From positions 1-64,000 of the forward strand of contig JAGVAD010000007.1 in the NCBI GenBank assembly GCA_020060465.1: 64,000 bases of DNA. The letters run 5' to 3'. This DNA is from Anaerolineales bacterium. Lineage in GTDB: Bacteria; Chloroflexota; Anaerolineae; Anaerolineales; UBA4823. Numbering within the stretch: the first letter of the stretch is position 1; each line of letters opens with the position of its first letter. Made by a program: the position numbers and the translations under genes. The notes under the pieces are model-generated. The model ran no database searches. It saw only the letters and a list, made by a program, of their open reading frames with translations, and was not told where the DNA came from. Of this stretch, positions 7,549-16,532 are shown one piece after another.

Positions 7549-8016
7549 ATGCCTATTCCTGCCGGAAACCCTGCCCCTGATTTTATCCTTCCCGATGAGA
7601 CGGGCGCGCTGCGCCGTCTGTCCGATTTTCGCGGTCAGCCGGTGGTGCTGTATTTTTATCCGAAAGATGACACCCCAGGTTGCACCACCGAAGCCTGCAA
7701 TTTCCGCGATGGCTATGGCGACTATCAGCGCGCTGGCGTGGTCATTCTAGGCGTCAGCCCCGATTCGCCTAAAAAGCACGCTAAATTCAAAGAGAAGTAC
7801 GGTTTGCCGTTCACCCTGCTGGCGGACGAGGCGCATCAGGTGTGCGCTCTCTACGGAGTGTGGGGACCGAAGAAGTTTATGGGGCGTCAATACGAAGGCG
7901 TGTATCGCACCACTTTCTTGGTAGATGCCCAGGGGAAAATTGTAAAAGTCTTTGAAAACGTCAAACCTGACGGCCACAGCGCCGAAGTTTTGGCGGCGCT
8001 CCAGACCAATACATAG
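7549..8016 (+). CDS. bcp: thioredoxin-dependent peroxiredoxin, Bcp/PrxQ type
   Basis: A 155-residue cytoplasmic peroxidase that reduces hydroperoxides. Peroxidatic C45 lies in DDTPGCTTEAC and C50, five residues on, is the resolving cysteine typical of PrxQ. FYPKDDTPGC is the family hallmark. An upstream ATG at 7543 directly abuts the AGGAG at 7538-7542. The ATG at 7549 has the proper 6-nt spacing and is preferred. It is the ninth of ten same-strand genes and leads into the cytochrome gene 30 nt on. Confidence 0.95.
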   Translation: MPIPAGNPAPDFILPDETGALRRLSDFRGQPVVLYFYPKDDTPGCTTEACNFRDGYGDYQRAGVVILGVSPDSPKKHAKFKEKYGLPFTLLADEAHQVCALYGVWGPKKFMGRQYEGVYRTTFLVDAQGKIVKVFENVKPDGHSAEVLAALQTNT

Positions 8017-8046
8017 AATTCATCATCCATACATACAGGAACACCG

Positions 8047-8487
8047 ATGCGGAAAAATCCAACGCTTTTCACATTGCTCATCGCTATCTGGCTGGTTGCA
8101 TTCCTGGCTGCTTGCGCTGGCTCGCCGCAGCCAACTGTGGTCAGCGACCAGGCAAAGCCCACCGTCCCGCCGGATTACGCCGGGAAGAGCAATCCTCTGG
8201 CTGGCGACGCAGCCGCCATCGAAGCCGGAAAGCAACTCTACGCTGCTAACTGTGCAGCCTGTCACGGCGCAAGCGGCATGGGCGATGGCCCGGCGTCGCA
8301 ATCCCTGAACCCCAAGCCCCAGCCGCTGGCGAAAGAAATGTCCTCTTTGCAGGATGACTATATCTTATGGCGCATTGCCGAGGGCGGGGCGATGTCGCCG
8401 TTCCATTCCGCCATGCCAGCCTGGAAGATGATCTTCTCTCAAGAGCAGATCTGGCAGGTAATGGCGTTCCTGCGCACGCTGAAATAG
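8047..8487 (+). CDS. class I cytochrome c lipoprotein
   Basis: 146 residues. A lipoprotein signal peptide ends in the lipobox L-A-A-C23, so the protein is probably tethered outside the membrane. After a Pro-rich linker comes a single haem c domain with C69-A-A-C72-H73 and a likely distal ligand M123 in HSAMPAWK. This plan fits a small electron carrier, or the attached cytochrome of a respiratory oxidase or reductase, but no oxidase gene is nearby. It is the last gene of the leftmost + strand run. The next gene is on the other strand. Confidence 0.92.
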   Translation: MRKNPTLFTLLIAIWLVAFLAACAGSPQPTVVSDQAKPTVPPDYAGKSNPLAGDAAAIEAGKQLYAANCAACHGASGMGDGPASQSLNPKPQPLAKEMSSLQDDYILWRIAEGGAMSPFHSAMPAWKMIFSQEQIWQVMAFLRTLK

Positions 8488-8516
8488 GCGTTTAAATCCT
8501 TGCTTGGCGGTGTCGT

Positions 8517-9071
8517 TTAATTTAGCATTCTGCCTGCGTTATATAGTCTCAAATCCATCACAGGCAGTAAGCGATCTGACCAACTTGTGTCGTTGATAAT
8601 CATTTCTAAAGCAGCTTGGTAGCTGCCGTGGTTCAGGCGCATTTGCCGCAAGGCGCGGCGACTGAGTGAGTCGGCTGGGCGATTATGTTTGCGTGGCGTC
8701 CACGACCATTGTATGTTCGGCAGGCGGCTGGCGAGCTGCATAGCTCTCCGGTATAAAGGTTTTATGCTGGCCGCGTTAACCAGAGCTTTGCCGCACATCT
8801 GGTCAATTACGCTTTTGGCATCTCCGCATACTTCAACCAATTCGTTCTCTATTCCCAGGTCAAGCAAAGCGTCCAGCCCTTCAATGAGCGCCAAATATTC
8901 AGCAATATTTGAAGAGGCGTTTTTGCTGTGGGCAAATGCGCCGTGTCCATGAGCAATCCGCAGCCCCTGACGAGTGATGATCCATCCATAACACATGAAG
9001 CCAGCATGCGTCTGCTGGGTAAGGTGGGCGGCTACACTGCGAAACAATCCATCAAAGCACAATGTGAGCAT
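8517..9071 (-). CDS. RNase H-like protein
   Basis: 184 residues. The RNase HI carboxylates are all visible: D7 in LCFDG, E58 in NIAEYLAL, D84 in VCGDAKSV and D134 in RPADSLS. The N-terminal 140 residues form the whole RNase H fold. The last 45 residues are an extension of unknown role. Such proteins degrade RNA in RNA-DNA hybrids. The first strand is slightly divergent (MLTLCFDGLF rather than a G-rich turn), so it belongs to the RnhA-like, reverse-transcriptase-like family rather than being standard RnhA. It is convergent with the cytochrome gene. Confidence 0.82.
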   Translation of the reverse strand: MLTLCFDGLFRSVAAHLTQQTHAGFMCYGWIITRQGLRIAHGHGAFAHSKNASSNIAEYLALIEGLDALLDLGIENELVEVCGDAKSVIDQMCGKALVNAASIKPLYRRAMQLASRLPNIQWSWTPRKHNRPADSLSRRALRQMRLNHGSYQAALEMIINDTSWSDRLLPVMDLRLYNAGRMLN

Positions 9072-9113
9072 CGTTAGTCCCTTGAAAATTAGATTATTCC
9101 CAGGTTAATAGAA

Positions 9114-9145
9114 CCGACCGACGATAAATCCCCATCGCCGGTCGG
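9114..9145. terminator. inverted repeat in the 8517/9291 intergenic gap
   Basis: CCGACCG (9114-9120) pairs with CGGTCGG (9139-9145), with an inner CGAT/ATCG stem after one mismatch. It lies downstream of the PAP2-like gene and upstream of the RNase H-like gene, both on the minus strand. A terminator for the former is possible. There is no T-tract, so Rho-independent activity is doubtful. Confidence 0.4.
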
Positions 9146-9290
9146 CCCTACTTAGGAGAAGGAAGAGATGGAACGGATAATTGCTTAACGGTTGCGCTCT
9201 CTTTGGATCAGGAGAATGGTTATAGCGACGCATTTGAGGGCGGTTTTTTTCTGCGTTTTACCTGATCTGTCTAATCATGGCAGGTTATCT

Positions 9291-9926
9291 CTATAAGATC
9301 AATAAAACGAACGCCAAAGTGATGCACATGCCTGCCAAGGAGCCGGCTACAGTCTGTGCAATCGTGTGACGTTGGATGCGTACACGCGCCCATGCAACCA
9401 ATGGGATAGCTAACAGAGCTGGGGCTGCCGCTGCTCCGTAAAGACTCCATAAGAACACTGCCAGGCTGCCGATCGCCGCACCATGCCCGCTGATCTTCCA
9501 GCGAAGCGTGACAAGCAATAAAAAGCCTACTTGAATAACACCCATCGTCCCAAAAACTAGTAGGGTTTTCGGCGCGCCACCTATCCAAATGCTTAACAAA
9601 GCGGTAATCGTACATGCCAGGGTGAACAGCATAGGGCGAATGCGCTGTTCGCGTACATACATGTGAAAATCGTTGATTTCTTTGCGGTGCAGCTTCCATA
9701 TCAGATACATCACCGGTACGATCACCGTCAGGGTCAGATAATAAATTATCCACCACCGGCTGATGGCTGTATTGGTCGTTTGCAGTACCAGCAGGATACC
9801 AATCACTGCCAGCAGGGGTGGGCTGAACAGGTCGGAAATCCAATGCGCCAGACGCTCATCCCAGTCCAATGAGCTTCTACTACTGAAATAGACCATAGAG
9901 TCGTTCAATTCGGTATGACTTTCCAC
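9291..9926 (-). CDS. PAP2-like membrane phosphatase family protein, divergent
   Basis: 211 residues with about six membrane segments. PAP2 phosphatase motifs can be recognised in altered form: VREQRIRP (91-98) for the first, I-S-G-H148-G for the PSGH motif, and ARVRIQRHTIAQ (180-191) for the SRxxxxxHxxxD motif, with R181 and H187 kept. The final Asp of that motif is not obvious, so activity is uncertain. Intact relatives hydrolyse lipid phosphates or undecaprenyl diphosphate. It is a single-gene unit. The 263-nt gap upstream (9927-10189) is AT-richer than its surroundings and shows no convincing gene. Confidence 0.68.
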   Translation of the reverse strand: MESHTELNDSMVYFSSRSSLDWDERLAHWISDLFSPPLLAVIGILLVLQTTNTAISRWWIIYYLTLTVIVPVMYLIWKLHRKEINDFHMYVREQRIRPMLFTLACTITALLSIWIGGAPKTLLVFGTMGVIQVGFLLLVTLRWKISGHGAAIGSLAVFLWSLYGAAAAPALLAIPLVAWARVRIQRHTIAQTVAGSLAGMCITLAFVLLIL

Positions 9927-10189
9927 AAATTTGTCCTCAATAGCATTTTAGAGGACACCGATTAACATGCTTTCAAAAGCGGGTTAACGTTATGTCAAAA
10001 TCTTGATAAAAAACGACATCAATCATGGTGCCAGGGTAGGAAATATTAATCAATTGCTAGCAAATCTAAAACTAAACATTAAAGGGTCATTGAACTGCCC
10101 TTAATAGCGGCTCGTTATACTGAGTGCGAAAAGCTCTATATTCATAGAGTTACCAATGATTAATTGTTTTTCCACAGGAGTTTTAATAC

Positions 10190-10969
10190 ATGGGCCTCGC
10201 AGATTTGCACATTCATACGAACTATAGTTGGGATAGTACGTGTACTGTTTCAGCGATCTTGAAATATACGGCTGAATTTACCAATTTGAATTTAATTGCA
10301 ATTACCGATCACGACCAAATCACGGGCGCGCTGGAAGCTGTCCAGCGTGCTCCCTTTTATGGCGTAGAAGTTATCCCTGGCATCGAGATTACTACTGCGG
10401 ACGGGCATTTGATTGCCTTGTTTGTGAACGAGATCATTCCTGCTGGAATGTCGCTGACAAAAACTGTACTCAGGGTAGGCGAGTTAGGTGGCTTGTGCAT
10501 TGCTCCCCACCCGATGGCGATGTGGGCCTGCGCGCTAAGCGAAAAGTCCATCCGCGAAGCTTTGAAAGTGCCTGGCGTAGCTGAGGTATTGGTGGGCATT
10601 GAGGCTTATAACGCAGGGCTGATCTATCGCCGCAGCAATAAACGGGCGACGGCGCTTTCTAGAGAACTGCCGCTGGCTTCCGTGGGCAGCAGCGACTCTC
10701 ATATGTTGATTACCCTGGGTAGCGGAGCCACCGAATTTCCTGGAGGCTCTGCTACCGACTTACGCCGCGCTCTTGAGACGCGCCAGACACAGGTTTGCAT
10801 AAACTCTGATCGTACTGGATTGCACATCTTGGTCAATTGGGCGCCACGCATGATGCTGCGCAAGGCGGGCTGGATCGCCTGGAATGAGCATCCTTCTGCA
10901 CCCATTCGCTTCAGCCGCATGAAGCGGGTGCTTATTAGCAGTCAACATTACTTGGCGAGTCATTCTTGA
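10190..10969 (+). CDS. PHP-domain metal-dependent phosphoesterase
   Basis: 259 residues with the polymerase-and-histidinol-phosphatase (PHP) fold. The metal ligands are apparent in order: H7-I-H9 (DLHIHTNYS), ITDHDQ, the Glu in IPGIEIT, H in APHPM, and SSDSH near residue 170. Relatives include YciV/RnmAM nucleotidases and trehalose- or histidinol-phosphatases, so the substrate is open. The gene has a good upstream AGGAG. The next gene starts 33 nt later on the same strand and has a glycosyltransferase-like fold, so the pair may act on the same surface glycan or lipid. Confidence 0.88.
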   Translation: MGLADLHIHTNYSWDSTCTVSAILKYTAEFTNLNLIAITDHDQITGALEAVQRAPFYGVEVIPGIEITTADGHLIALFVNEIIPAGMSLTKTVLRVGELGGLCIAPHPMAMWACALSEKSIREALKVPGVAEVLVGIEAYNAGLIYRRSNKRATALSRELPLASVGSSDSHMLITLGSGATEFPGGSATDLRRALETRQTQVCINSDRTGLHILVNWAPRMMLRKAGWIAWNEHPSAPIRFSRMKRVLISSQHYLASHS

Positions 10970-11002
10970 TTTGGTGATTTCCTGAACCGGAGAGAAATCT
11001 CG

Positions 11003-12022
11003 ATGACCACAAATGTACTCTTTGTTTGCGGCTCATTGAATCAAACCACTATGATGCATGCAATCTCGCGTCAAATGAGCGAGTTCAATTGCTATTTCAC
11101 TCCTTTCTATGCAGATGGCTTACTGGGTCTGTTGAGTAAATTGGGTTTGCTAAATTTCACCATTTTGGGCGGTGCGCACCGACGCGCTACGGAACGTTAT
11201 CTAAGAGAAAATCACTTAGCGATGGATTTCGGCGGTAAGGCTCATTCGTATGACCTGGTCGTTACTTGTACAGATACGCTTATTCAAAGAAATCTCTTAG
11301 GCAAACGGATTGTTTTGATCCAGGAGGGAATGACCGAGCCGGAAGGGCCGGCTTATCATCTGGTGCGAACACTCCGCCTGCCGCGTTACCTGGCGAATAC
11401 TGCGGCCACGGGTCTTTCTGATGCCTATGAAGTGTTCTGTGTTGCATCCCCAGGTTACCGCGATTTGTTCATTCGCAAGGGCGTGAAACCCGAGAAAATC
11501 GCTGTAACTGGCATTCCTAATTTCGACAATGCTATTTCTTATTTGAAGAATGATTTTCCTTACCGGGGCTATGTTTTAGCAGCCACTACCTGCGCGCGGG
11601 AAAACTTTAAACCTGACGACCGCCCAACTTTTATTCGTAAATGCCTGAAAATCGCCGCTGGGCGGCAGTTGATCTTTAAACTCCATCCCAACGAGAATTT
11701 TGAGCGCGCACGCCGTGAGATCGAGCAATATGCACCGGGCGCTTTAATTTTCACTGATGGCAATGTTCATGAGATGATTGCCAATTGCGATGTTTTGATC
11801 ACCCAATATTCATCGGTGGTCTATACCGGGATTGCCCTGGGAAAAGAAGTACATTCCTATTTCGATCTTGACGAATTGAAACGGCTGGCCCCGATGCAGA
11901 ACAACGGTGCTTCTGCTGGCCGCATTGCTGATGTTTGCCGGCGGTTATTGAATCAACCCCAGCCAAAACGGGCACGTCAGCCTGTCCCCAAACTCTTCCC
12001 TGAAAGCTGGTTCCGCTGGTAA
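11003..12022 (+). CDS. GT-B-fold glycosyl/glycerophosphotransferase-like protein
   Basis: 339 residues with no signal peptide. The C-terminal half contains IFKLHPNENF followed by a nucleotide-binding-like segment VLITQYSSVVYTGIALGKEV. This pattern is shared by CDP-glycerol glycerophosphotransferases and UDP-sugar 2-epimerase/GT-B enzymes. The N-terminal half starts with VLFVCGSLNQTTM, a Rossmann-type strand-turn. It probably transfers an activated glycerol phosphate or sugar to a cell-surface acceptor. I cannot fix the donor. It lies 33 nt after the PHP gene, and base composition in this pair is lower in GC than the flanking genes. Confidence 0.6.
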   Translation: MTTNVLFVCGSLNQTTMMHAISRQMSEFNCYFTPFYADGLLGLLSKLGLLNFTILGGAHRRATERYLRENHLAMDFGGKAHSYDLVVTCTDTLIQRNLLGKRIVLIQEGMTEPEGPAYHLVRTLRLPRYLANTAATGLSDAYEVFCVASPGYRDLFIRKGVKPEKIAVTGIPNFDNAISYLKNDFPYRGYVLAATTCARENFKPDDRPTFIRKCLKIAAGRQLIFKLHPNENFERARREIEQYAPGALIFTDGNVHEMIANCDVLITQYSSVVYTGIALGKEVHSYFDLDELKRLAPMQNNGASAGRIADVCRRLLNQPQPKRARQPVPKLFPESWFRW

Positions 12023-12100
12023 AAGGACGCCTTCATGCTGCCCTTTCTGGATGGAAAGACAGCGCCTCTCGTTATGTTCGTTGACTTTTGCTGAAAGAAC

Positions 12101-13090
12101 TTATCCTAAATTAACCAGGCTGCGGGTCCGCCAACGCGCCTGATGCAGCGCCATGAGCTGATGAGCCTGGGTGATGATGGTGGGTAAGAAGCGCTCTGCG
12201 CTGCCCACACCGCGATCTATCTGACTGGCAGGCAGCGGCTGAGAAAATGTGATCCACGGGCGTAACCCTAACCTTGTTCCCCAAATGACTTGCTGGATGA
12301 TTTGCAAAAACTCCGCCACGCGCTGGCGGTCGCGCCGATTCTTGCGCAGCCATACCAATGGGCTGCGCACAAAATGGTGGTTCAGCACACCGCTGACAAT
12401 GGTCACCAATACCTGCGTCTGCGGTGCTTTTCTGAGCATGATCTCCAGGCTGGCCGACCAGTTCTTCAGTGAGTAAGGCGCGCCCGTCAGCGTCGCCGGG
12501 TCGGGGTCAATGCCGCCGCTGGGAAAGATTAACACCGCATGGCCCTCCTCCAACAGGCGGATGATTTTACGCAGAACAGTCATTCGCTGCTGCGGCTCTC
12601 TTGTGGCGTAGATCAGGTGATTGTGCGTGCTGTAGGGTAGGGCAAAGGTGAAAGGGATGCCGGTTATAACGATTTTTAAGTCGTCGCGTGGCAGGTTTGC
12701 AGCAATCGCCAGCGCGTCGAAAACGCCCGGATGGTTTGAAACGATCAGCAGAGGCTCTTTGTTTGGGATCGTTTCTGCTCCTTGAACTTCCATTCCTTCG
12801 GCGAAACGCTCAACCGCCCACTTGGCTGCAGCGGCAAAGCCAAACTGGCTGACCTGCTCATCGAAGGCGGCAGCCAGGCGGGCAAAGTGCTGCGCCGGCA
12901 ACCAGAAGAGCGGGCCAAATAGACGGCGACTCAGGCTGCCTGGTGGAATCCCCAGCGCTTTAAAGATCTCATCGGTGATCATGCACCGCAGCCGTTTGAC
13001 GTAGTCACCTGTTGTGGGGAGAATAGAGCCTTCCATGCTGCGCGGGAAGGATAATACAGAATGGATTTCCTGAAAAGGTTCCTCATTCAT
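12101..13090 (-). CDS. PlsC-like lysophospholipid acyltransferase family protein
   Basis: 329 residues. The acyltransferase HX4D motif is H120-P-G-V-F-D125 within IVSNHPGVFDA. The glycerol-phosphate binding motif is FPSGG (189-193), followed by an acidic DPDP. Relatives transfer acyl chains from acyl-ACP or acyl-CoA to glycerolipids. The N-terminal 100 residues are an extension with no membrane segment, and the C-terminal 100 residues are also extra, so the substrate may not be lysophosphatidate. It is a single-gene unit, convergent with the gene ending at 12022. Confidence 0.82.
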   Translation of the reverse strand: MNEEPFQEIHSVLSFPRSMEGSILPTTGDYVKRLRCMITDEIFKALGIPPGSLSRRLFGPLFWLPAQHFARLAAAFDEQVSQFGFAAAAKWAVERFAEGMEVQGAETIPNKEPLLIVSNHPGVFDALAIAANLPRDDLKIVITGIPFTFALPYSTHNHLIYATREPQQRMTVLRKIIRLLEEGHAVLIFPSGGIDPDPATLTGAPYSLKNWSASLEIMLRKAPQTQVLVTIVSGVLNHHFVRSPLVWLRKNRRDRQRVAEFLQIIQQVIWGTRLGLRPWITFSQPLPASQIDRGVGSAERFLPTIITQAHQLMALHQARWRTRSLVNLG

Positions 13091-13220
13091 CTTCCTGCTC
13101 TCCCTTCCTTAGGGATGTGGTATTCGAGGTTAGTATAATCAAGACGTATTAAGGGAGATTTATCGGCCGGTTAATGTTATGTCGCAAGAAGCGTCTTCTG
13201 TGACCCTTCTTGTTAACGCA

Positions 13221-13249
13221 AAGATGAGCGGCTATCAGCCGCTCATCTT
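13221..13249. terminator. strong hairpin downstream of the cupredoxin gene
   Basis: A perfect 13-bp stem AAGATGAGCGGCT with loop ATC lies 46 nt downstream of the cupredoxin stop. On the minus strand the stem ends in CTTT, so it can act as a terminator for that gene. The T-tract is short. Confidence 0.65.
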
Positions 13250-13294
13250 GCCCACCCGAATAATATACCAATAAAAACCGCAGGGCGTCCGACG

Positions 13295-13699
13295 TCAGGG
13301 CGTCACGGTCAGAACGCCTTTCATGTTCTGCTCCATGTGGCCGGGCGTGCCGCACACCACTTGATACTCGCCTGGCTCACTGGGGGCAGTGAACTCTACG
13401 GTAACGCTTTGTTTCGCCTCTAATTCAGCCTCCCAATAAATGTTGCCCTCATCGTCTTCGTTGAAGGGCAGGGTGGCTTCTTTCCCAAGCACCATGATGA
13501 CATATTCATGCTCCAACGTGCCGGTGTTCTTCAGATTCAGAGTCACCTTTGCCCCGGCCGGTACGGTAAAGTGGTCAGGAATGAAGGCGAACTCCTTCAT
13601 CTCCACGTCTAAAGTGACGGATTTTGGTCCGCAAGCGCTCAACAGCAGGCTGGCGGAGACAACAAAGATTATTAACCCAAACAAGCTTGCCTTTTTCAA
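13295..13699 (-). CDS. cupredoxin (blue copper) lipoprotein
   Basis: 134 residues, starting with TTG at 13699 just after GGAGGTCAGG. This start gives a clean lipoprotein signal (KKASLFGLI...LLSAC23). Earlier ATG codons give a signal-less leader. The mature part is a plastocyanin/azurin-like fold with likely copper ligands H64 (LEHEY), C116 and H121 (VVCGTPGH) and M126. It is probably anchored outside the membrane as an electron carrier or copper-binding protein. Alternative: a copper-handling rather than redox role, since the first His lies in the extended EHEYVIM pattern seen in nitrosocyanin-like and quinol-oxidase-associated cupredoxins. Confidence 0.87.
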   Translation of the reverse strand: MKKASLFGLIIFVVSASLLLSACGPKSVTLDVEMKEFAFIPDHFTVPAGAKVTLNLKNTGTLEHEYVIMVLGKEATLPFNEDDEGNIYWEAELEAKQSVTVEFTAPSEPGEYQVVCGTPGHMEQNMKGVLTVTP

Positions 13700-13961
13700 T
13701 TCCTGACCTCCTTCTACATTGCAACGAAACCCATAAAATTGGATGCTTTCCTTCAGGTTGAAAGACATTCAATCTCCATCCCCAAACGATATTGATTTTA
13801 TTCCTCGCTTATCAGGCTGTCATCATCCTTATGGGTGATCGCGGCCCGGCGTTGGGTATGATTTCAGTTAACCCTCATGGGGGAAGAATATCTCGTTGAG
13901 TCGCATTTAATCTATGTGTTGTCATCAATTATTTATTAAGCGCTTTGCGTTTAAGGGTAAA

Positions 13962-15842
13962 ATGGTGGTTGTGAGTTCACTGAAGCAACGCCTCGGACGT
14001 GTATTTCAATCTTCTTGGCTGCTCTGGATTCTGTCAGGCGTCGCCTTGCTGGTGATCGGCTTGCAGATCGTCGGCGCAGTCAAATCACCGGCAAGCTTTC
14101 CAATCGTCGGGCAGATCGCCCCTCTGGCGTTATTGGCAGTTGGGGCGCTGGTCGTATATCTGACCTTTAATCGGCTGCACGAATTGCTGGAGGAACGTCG
14201 CCAACTGGAACAGCGTCTGGCGCAGACCGAACTACGCCTCAAAGAGGCGTATGAGCGCATGGAAGCCCTGTTCCGCTTGAGCCGCAGTTTTGTGGATGCC
14301 AGCGACGAGAACCAAATTATCCAGCCGGTGTTGAAACTGATGGTTGAGTTGAGCGGCGCGACAGGCGCCTCCTTCGTCCCCATTGATGAACATGGTCAGC
14401 CGCAGACCGCGCTCAGCCATGGCGAATTGCCCTTCCCAATCATGGAAGCCTGGCTGGATTATCTTACCACGCCTGGTGTGGTAGACCGTTGCCGCGAGTG
14501 CGAGGCGCGCGAGCCGTTGGAATTGCCCGGCGATTGCCCGCTGCTGCGCGGTCCGTTCGCCAATGCCTCCGGTTTGCTGTGCCTTTCGGTGCGCCGCGGC
14601 GAGCGTGAGTTCGGCGTGCTGAATCTGTTTTTACCTCATCCAGCGCCGCTTGACCCCCAGACGCGTAGCCTGATCGGCGCCTTGCTAGATGAGGCCGCGC
14701 TGGGGCTGGAAGGCGTCTATCTGCGCCGCCGCGAGCTTGCGGCGCTGCGTCAGCTTCAATTTCTGCGCCAGAAAACGGATCTGAGCGCCCAACTCAACGG
14801 ACTGCTAGGCAATGTTTATCGCACCTTGGGGGCAGATTTCGCTGTGCTTACCGTTTCTGGCTCGCGCCTCGCCTCACAGGGCATCGAGCTGGTGGAGGGC
14901 GAGCTACCGCCCCAGGCGCGCCCCTTCGTGGACGCCTTGTTGCAAGGGGTGATGACTTCCCGTGAGCCGGTTCTGCTCGGCGACCTGGCTGGCGATCCGC
15001 AGGGCGAGCCGATCCCTCGCCCTTATCTCAAGTCGCTGGTGGCGGCGCCGCTCATCTCCCCTGAGAGCGGCGTGTTGGGCGCCATCCTGGTTGGCAATCA
15101 GCGGGCGCGTGGCTTCCAGCCACGCCAACTGGCTTTGCTACAAACCATTGCAGGTCAAGTGGCGTTGGTGGTACAAAACGCCAATCTGATGGCCGAGCTA
15201 GAATATAAGACCATGCTGCAAGAGCGCGCTCGCCTGGCGCGCGAAATCCATGATGGACTGGCGCAAACCATTGGTTTTCTCAAGTTACAAGCCGCTCAGT
15301 TGCGCACCTATCTGGCGCGCAACGACATTGCCCGCGCCCAGCGTAGCGCAGAAGTTTTTTATTCCACGCTTAGCGAGGCGTATCAGGACGCCCGCCAGGC
15401 GATTGACGGGCTGCGCATCTCGCCGGATGAATGCGGTTTGCAGGGTTGGCTGTCGCAGACGGCTGAGGAATTCCAGGAGCTAAGCGGGCTGGAGGTGAGC
15501 CTGGAAGAAATGGAAGTCGCCGTCAACCTCTCCCCGGAAGTACAGGCGCAATTGATCCGTATTGTGCAGGAGGCGCTCAGCAATGTGCGCAAGCATGCCC
15601 AGGCCAGCCGAGTGTGGCTCGCCTGCCGCCAGAGCAGCGACGATCTGGTGTTGGAGGTGCGCGATGATGGACGCGGTTTCGCTCCCGAAGACATCACCAC
15701 CCCCTCACAACATGGACTGCGTGGGATGCGTGAGCGCGCCGAATTGATCGGCGCTGATTTCCAGATCATCAGCCGTCCACAGCAGGGCGCAACGGTGCGC
15801 ATCCGCTTGCCGCTCAAGGGGGTAGAGGAGATGAAGAGATGA
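13962..15842 (+). CDS. membrane GAF sensor histidine kinase, NarL type
   Basis: 626 residues from the ATG at 13962, preceded by AAGGG. A longer frame from 13914 is possible. Order: two membrane helices (about 18-40 and 50-70), coiled coil (70-105), GAF 1 (about 106-255), GAF 2 (about 275-410), HisKA_3 with EIH430DGLAQ, then HATPase_c with NVRKHA and DDGRGF. This is the NarL/DegS kinase class, which pairs with LuxR-type regulators. GAF 1 carries C177, C180 and C192 (CREC...GDCPLL), which could bind metal or act in redox sensing. The stop overlaps the start of the regulator gene by 4 nt. Confidence 0.92.
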   Translation: MVVVSSLKQRLGRVFQSSWLLWILSGVALLVIGLQIVGAVKSPASFPIVGQIAPLALLAVGALVVYLTFNRLHELLEERRQLEQRLAQTELRLKEAYERMEALFRLSRSFVDASDENQIIQPVLKLMVELSGATGASFVPIDEHGQPQTALSHGELPFPIMEAWLDYLTTPGVVDRCRECEAREPLELPGDCPLLRGPFANASGLLCLSVRRGEREFGVLNLFLPHPAPLDPQTRSLIGALLDEAALGLEGVYLRRRELAALRQLQFLRQKTDLSAQLNGLLGNVYRTLGADFAVLTVSGSRLASQGIELVEGELPPQARPFVDALLQGVMTSREPVLLGDLAGDPQGEPIPRPYLKSLVAAPLISPESGVLGAILVGNQRARGFQPRQLALLQTIAGQVALVVQNANLMAELEYKTMLQERARLAREIHDGLAQTIGFLKLQAAQLRTYLARNDIARAQRSAEVFYSTLSEAYQDARQAIDGLRISPDECGLQGWLSQTAEEFQELSGLEVSLEEMEVAVNLSPEVQAQLIRIVQEALSNVRKHAQASRVWLACRQSSDDLVLEVRDDGRGFAPEDITTPSQHGLRGMRERAELIGADFQIISRPQQGATVRIRLPLKGVEEMKR

Positions 15843-16504
15843 GTAAAGTGCGCCTGGCGGTGGTAGACGATCACGCTTTGTTCCGCGCTGGCCTGATCAG
15901 TTTGTTGGGCGAGATGGGCGAATTTCAGGTGATAGGCGAAGCTGGCGATGGCCCCGCGGCGATCGAGATGGCGCGCCGCTTGCACCCGGACATCCTGTTG
16001 TTAGATGTAAATATGCCCGGCATGAGCGGCGTGGAAGTGGTGCGCCAGTTGCGCAGCCAGCCAGGGAGCGCTTCGCTGCGCATCCTGATGCTTACCATCT
16101 CGAAGAACGAAGAAGATCTGCTGGGCGCAATCGCTGCTGGCGCGGATGGTTACCTGTTGAAGAGCGCCGAGCCGGACGAATTGCGCCGCGCCATTCTGTT
16201 GGTCTCTGAGGGGCTGTCGGTACTCTCGCCGCAGGTGACGCGCCAGGTGTTGCAGGCTGCGGTAGCCGGCGATATGGGTCGCGCTGCTGAAAGTGGTCTT
16301 TCCAGCCGCGAAATGGAAGTGCTTCGTTGCCTGGCGCTGGGCAAAACCACTGCGCAGATCGCCGCCGAGTTATTTATTTCTGAGAATACCGTCAAGACGC
16401 ATGTGCGCCATATATTGGAAAAGCTTGATGCTTCGAATCGCGCAGAGGCGGTGAGTAAAGCTGCCCAGTTGGGTTTGATCGGCGGCAATTTATTGGTGGA
16501 ATGA
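15839..16504 (+). CDS. NarL/FixJ-family response regulator
   Basis: 221 residues. The receiver domain has D10/D11, phospho-acceptor D56 (LLLDVNMPG) and a conserved Lys in LLKSA. The C-terminal LuxR-type HTH contains LSSREMEVLRCLALGKT and ENTVKTHVRHI. It is the cognate partner of the upstream kinase, with which it shares an ATGA overlap. Targets cannot be told from this window. The cupredoxin gene upstream is on the other strand and shares the intergenic region, so it is a plausible but unproven target. Confidence 0.95.
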   Translation: MSKVRLAVVDDHALFRAGLISLLGEMGEFQVIGEAGDGPAAIEMARRLHPDILLLDVNMPGMSGVEVVRQLRSQPGSASLRILMLTISKNEEDLLGAIAAGADGYLLKSAEPDELRRAILLVSEGLSVLSPQVTRQVLQAAVAGDMGRAAESGLSSREMEVLRCLALGKTTAQIAAELFISENTVKTHVRHILEKLDASNRAEAVSKAAQLGLIGGNLLVE

Positions 16505-16532
16505 GGATGAGCTTAGAGTAAAGGAGATAAGC

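Noticed and set aside
9271-9843. 190-codon minus-strand ORF overlapping the PAP2-like gene
   Set aside because: It is in a shifted frame of a gene with clear membrane segments and PAP2 motifs. Cys/His/Pro-rich with no domain.
10090-10121. Possible promoter TTGAAC...TATACT ahead of the PHP gene
   Set aside because: The spacer is 20 nt, too long for a good sigma70 site.
15383-15985. 200-codon antisense ORF across the kinase/regulator junction
   Set aside because: Antisense to two well-supported genes. Ser/Arg-rich composition is typical of a shadow frame.
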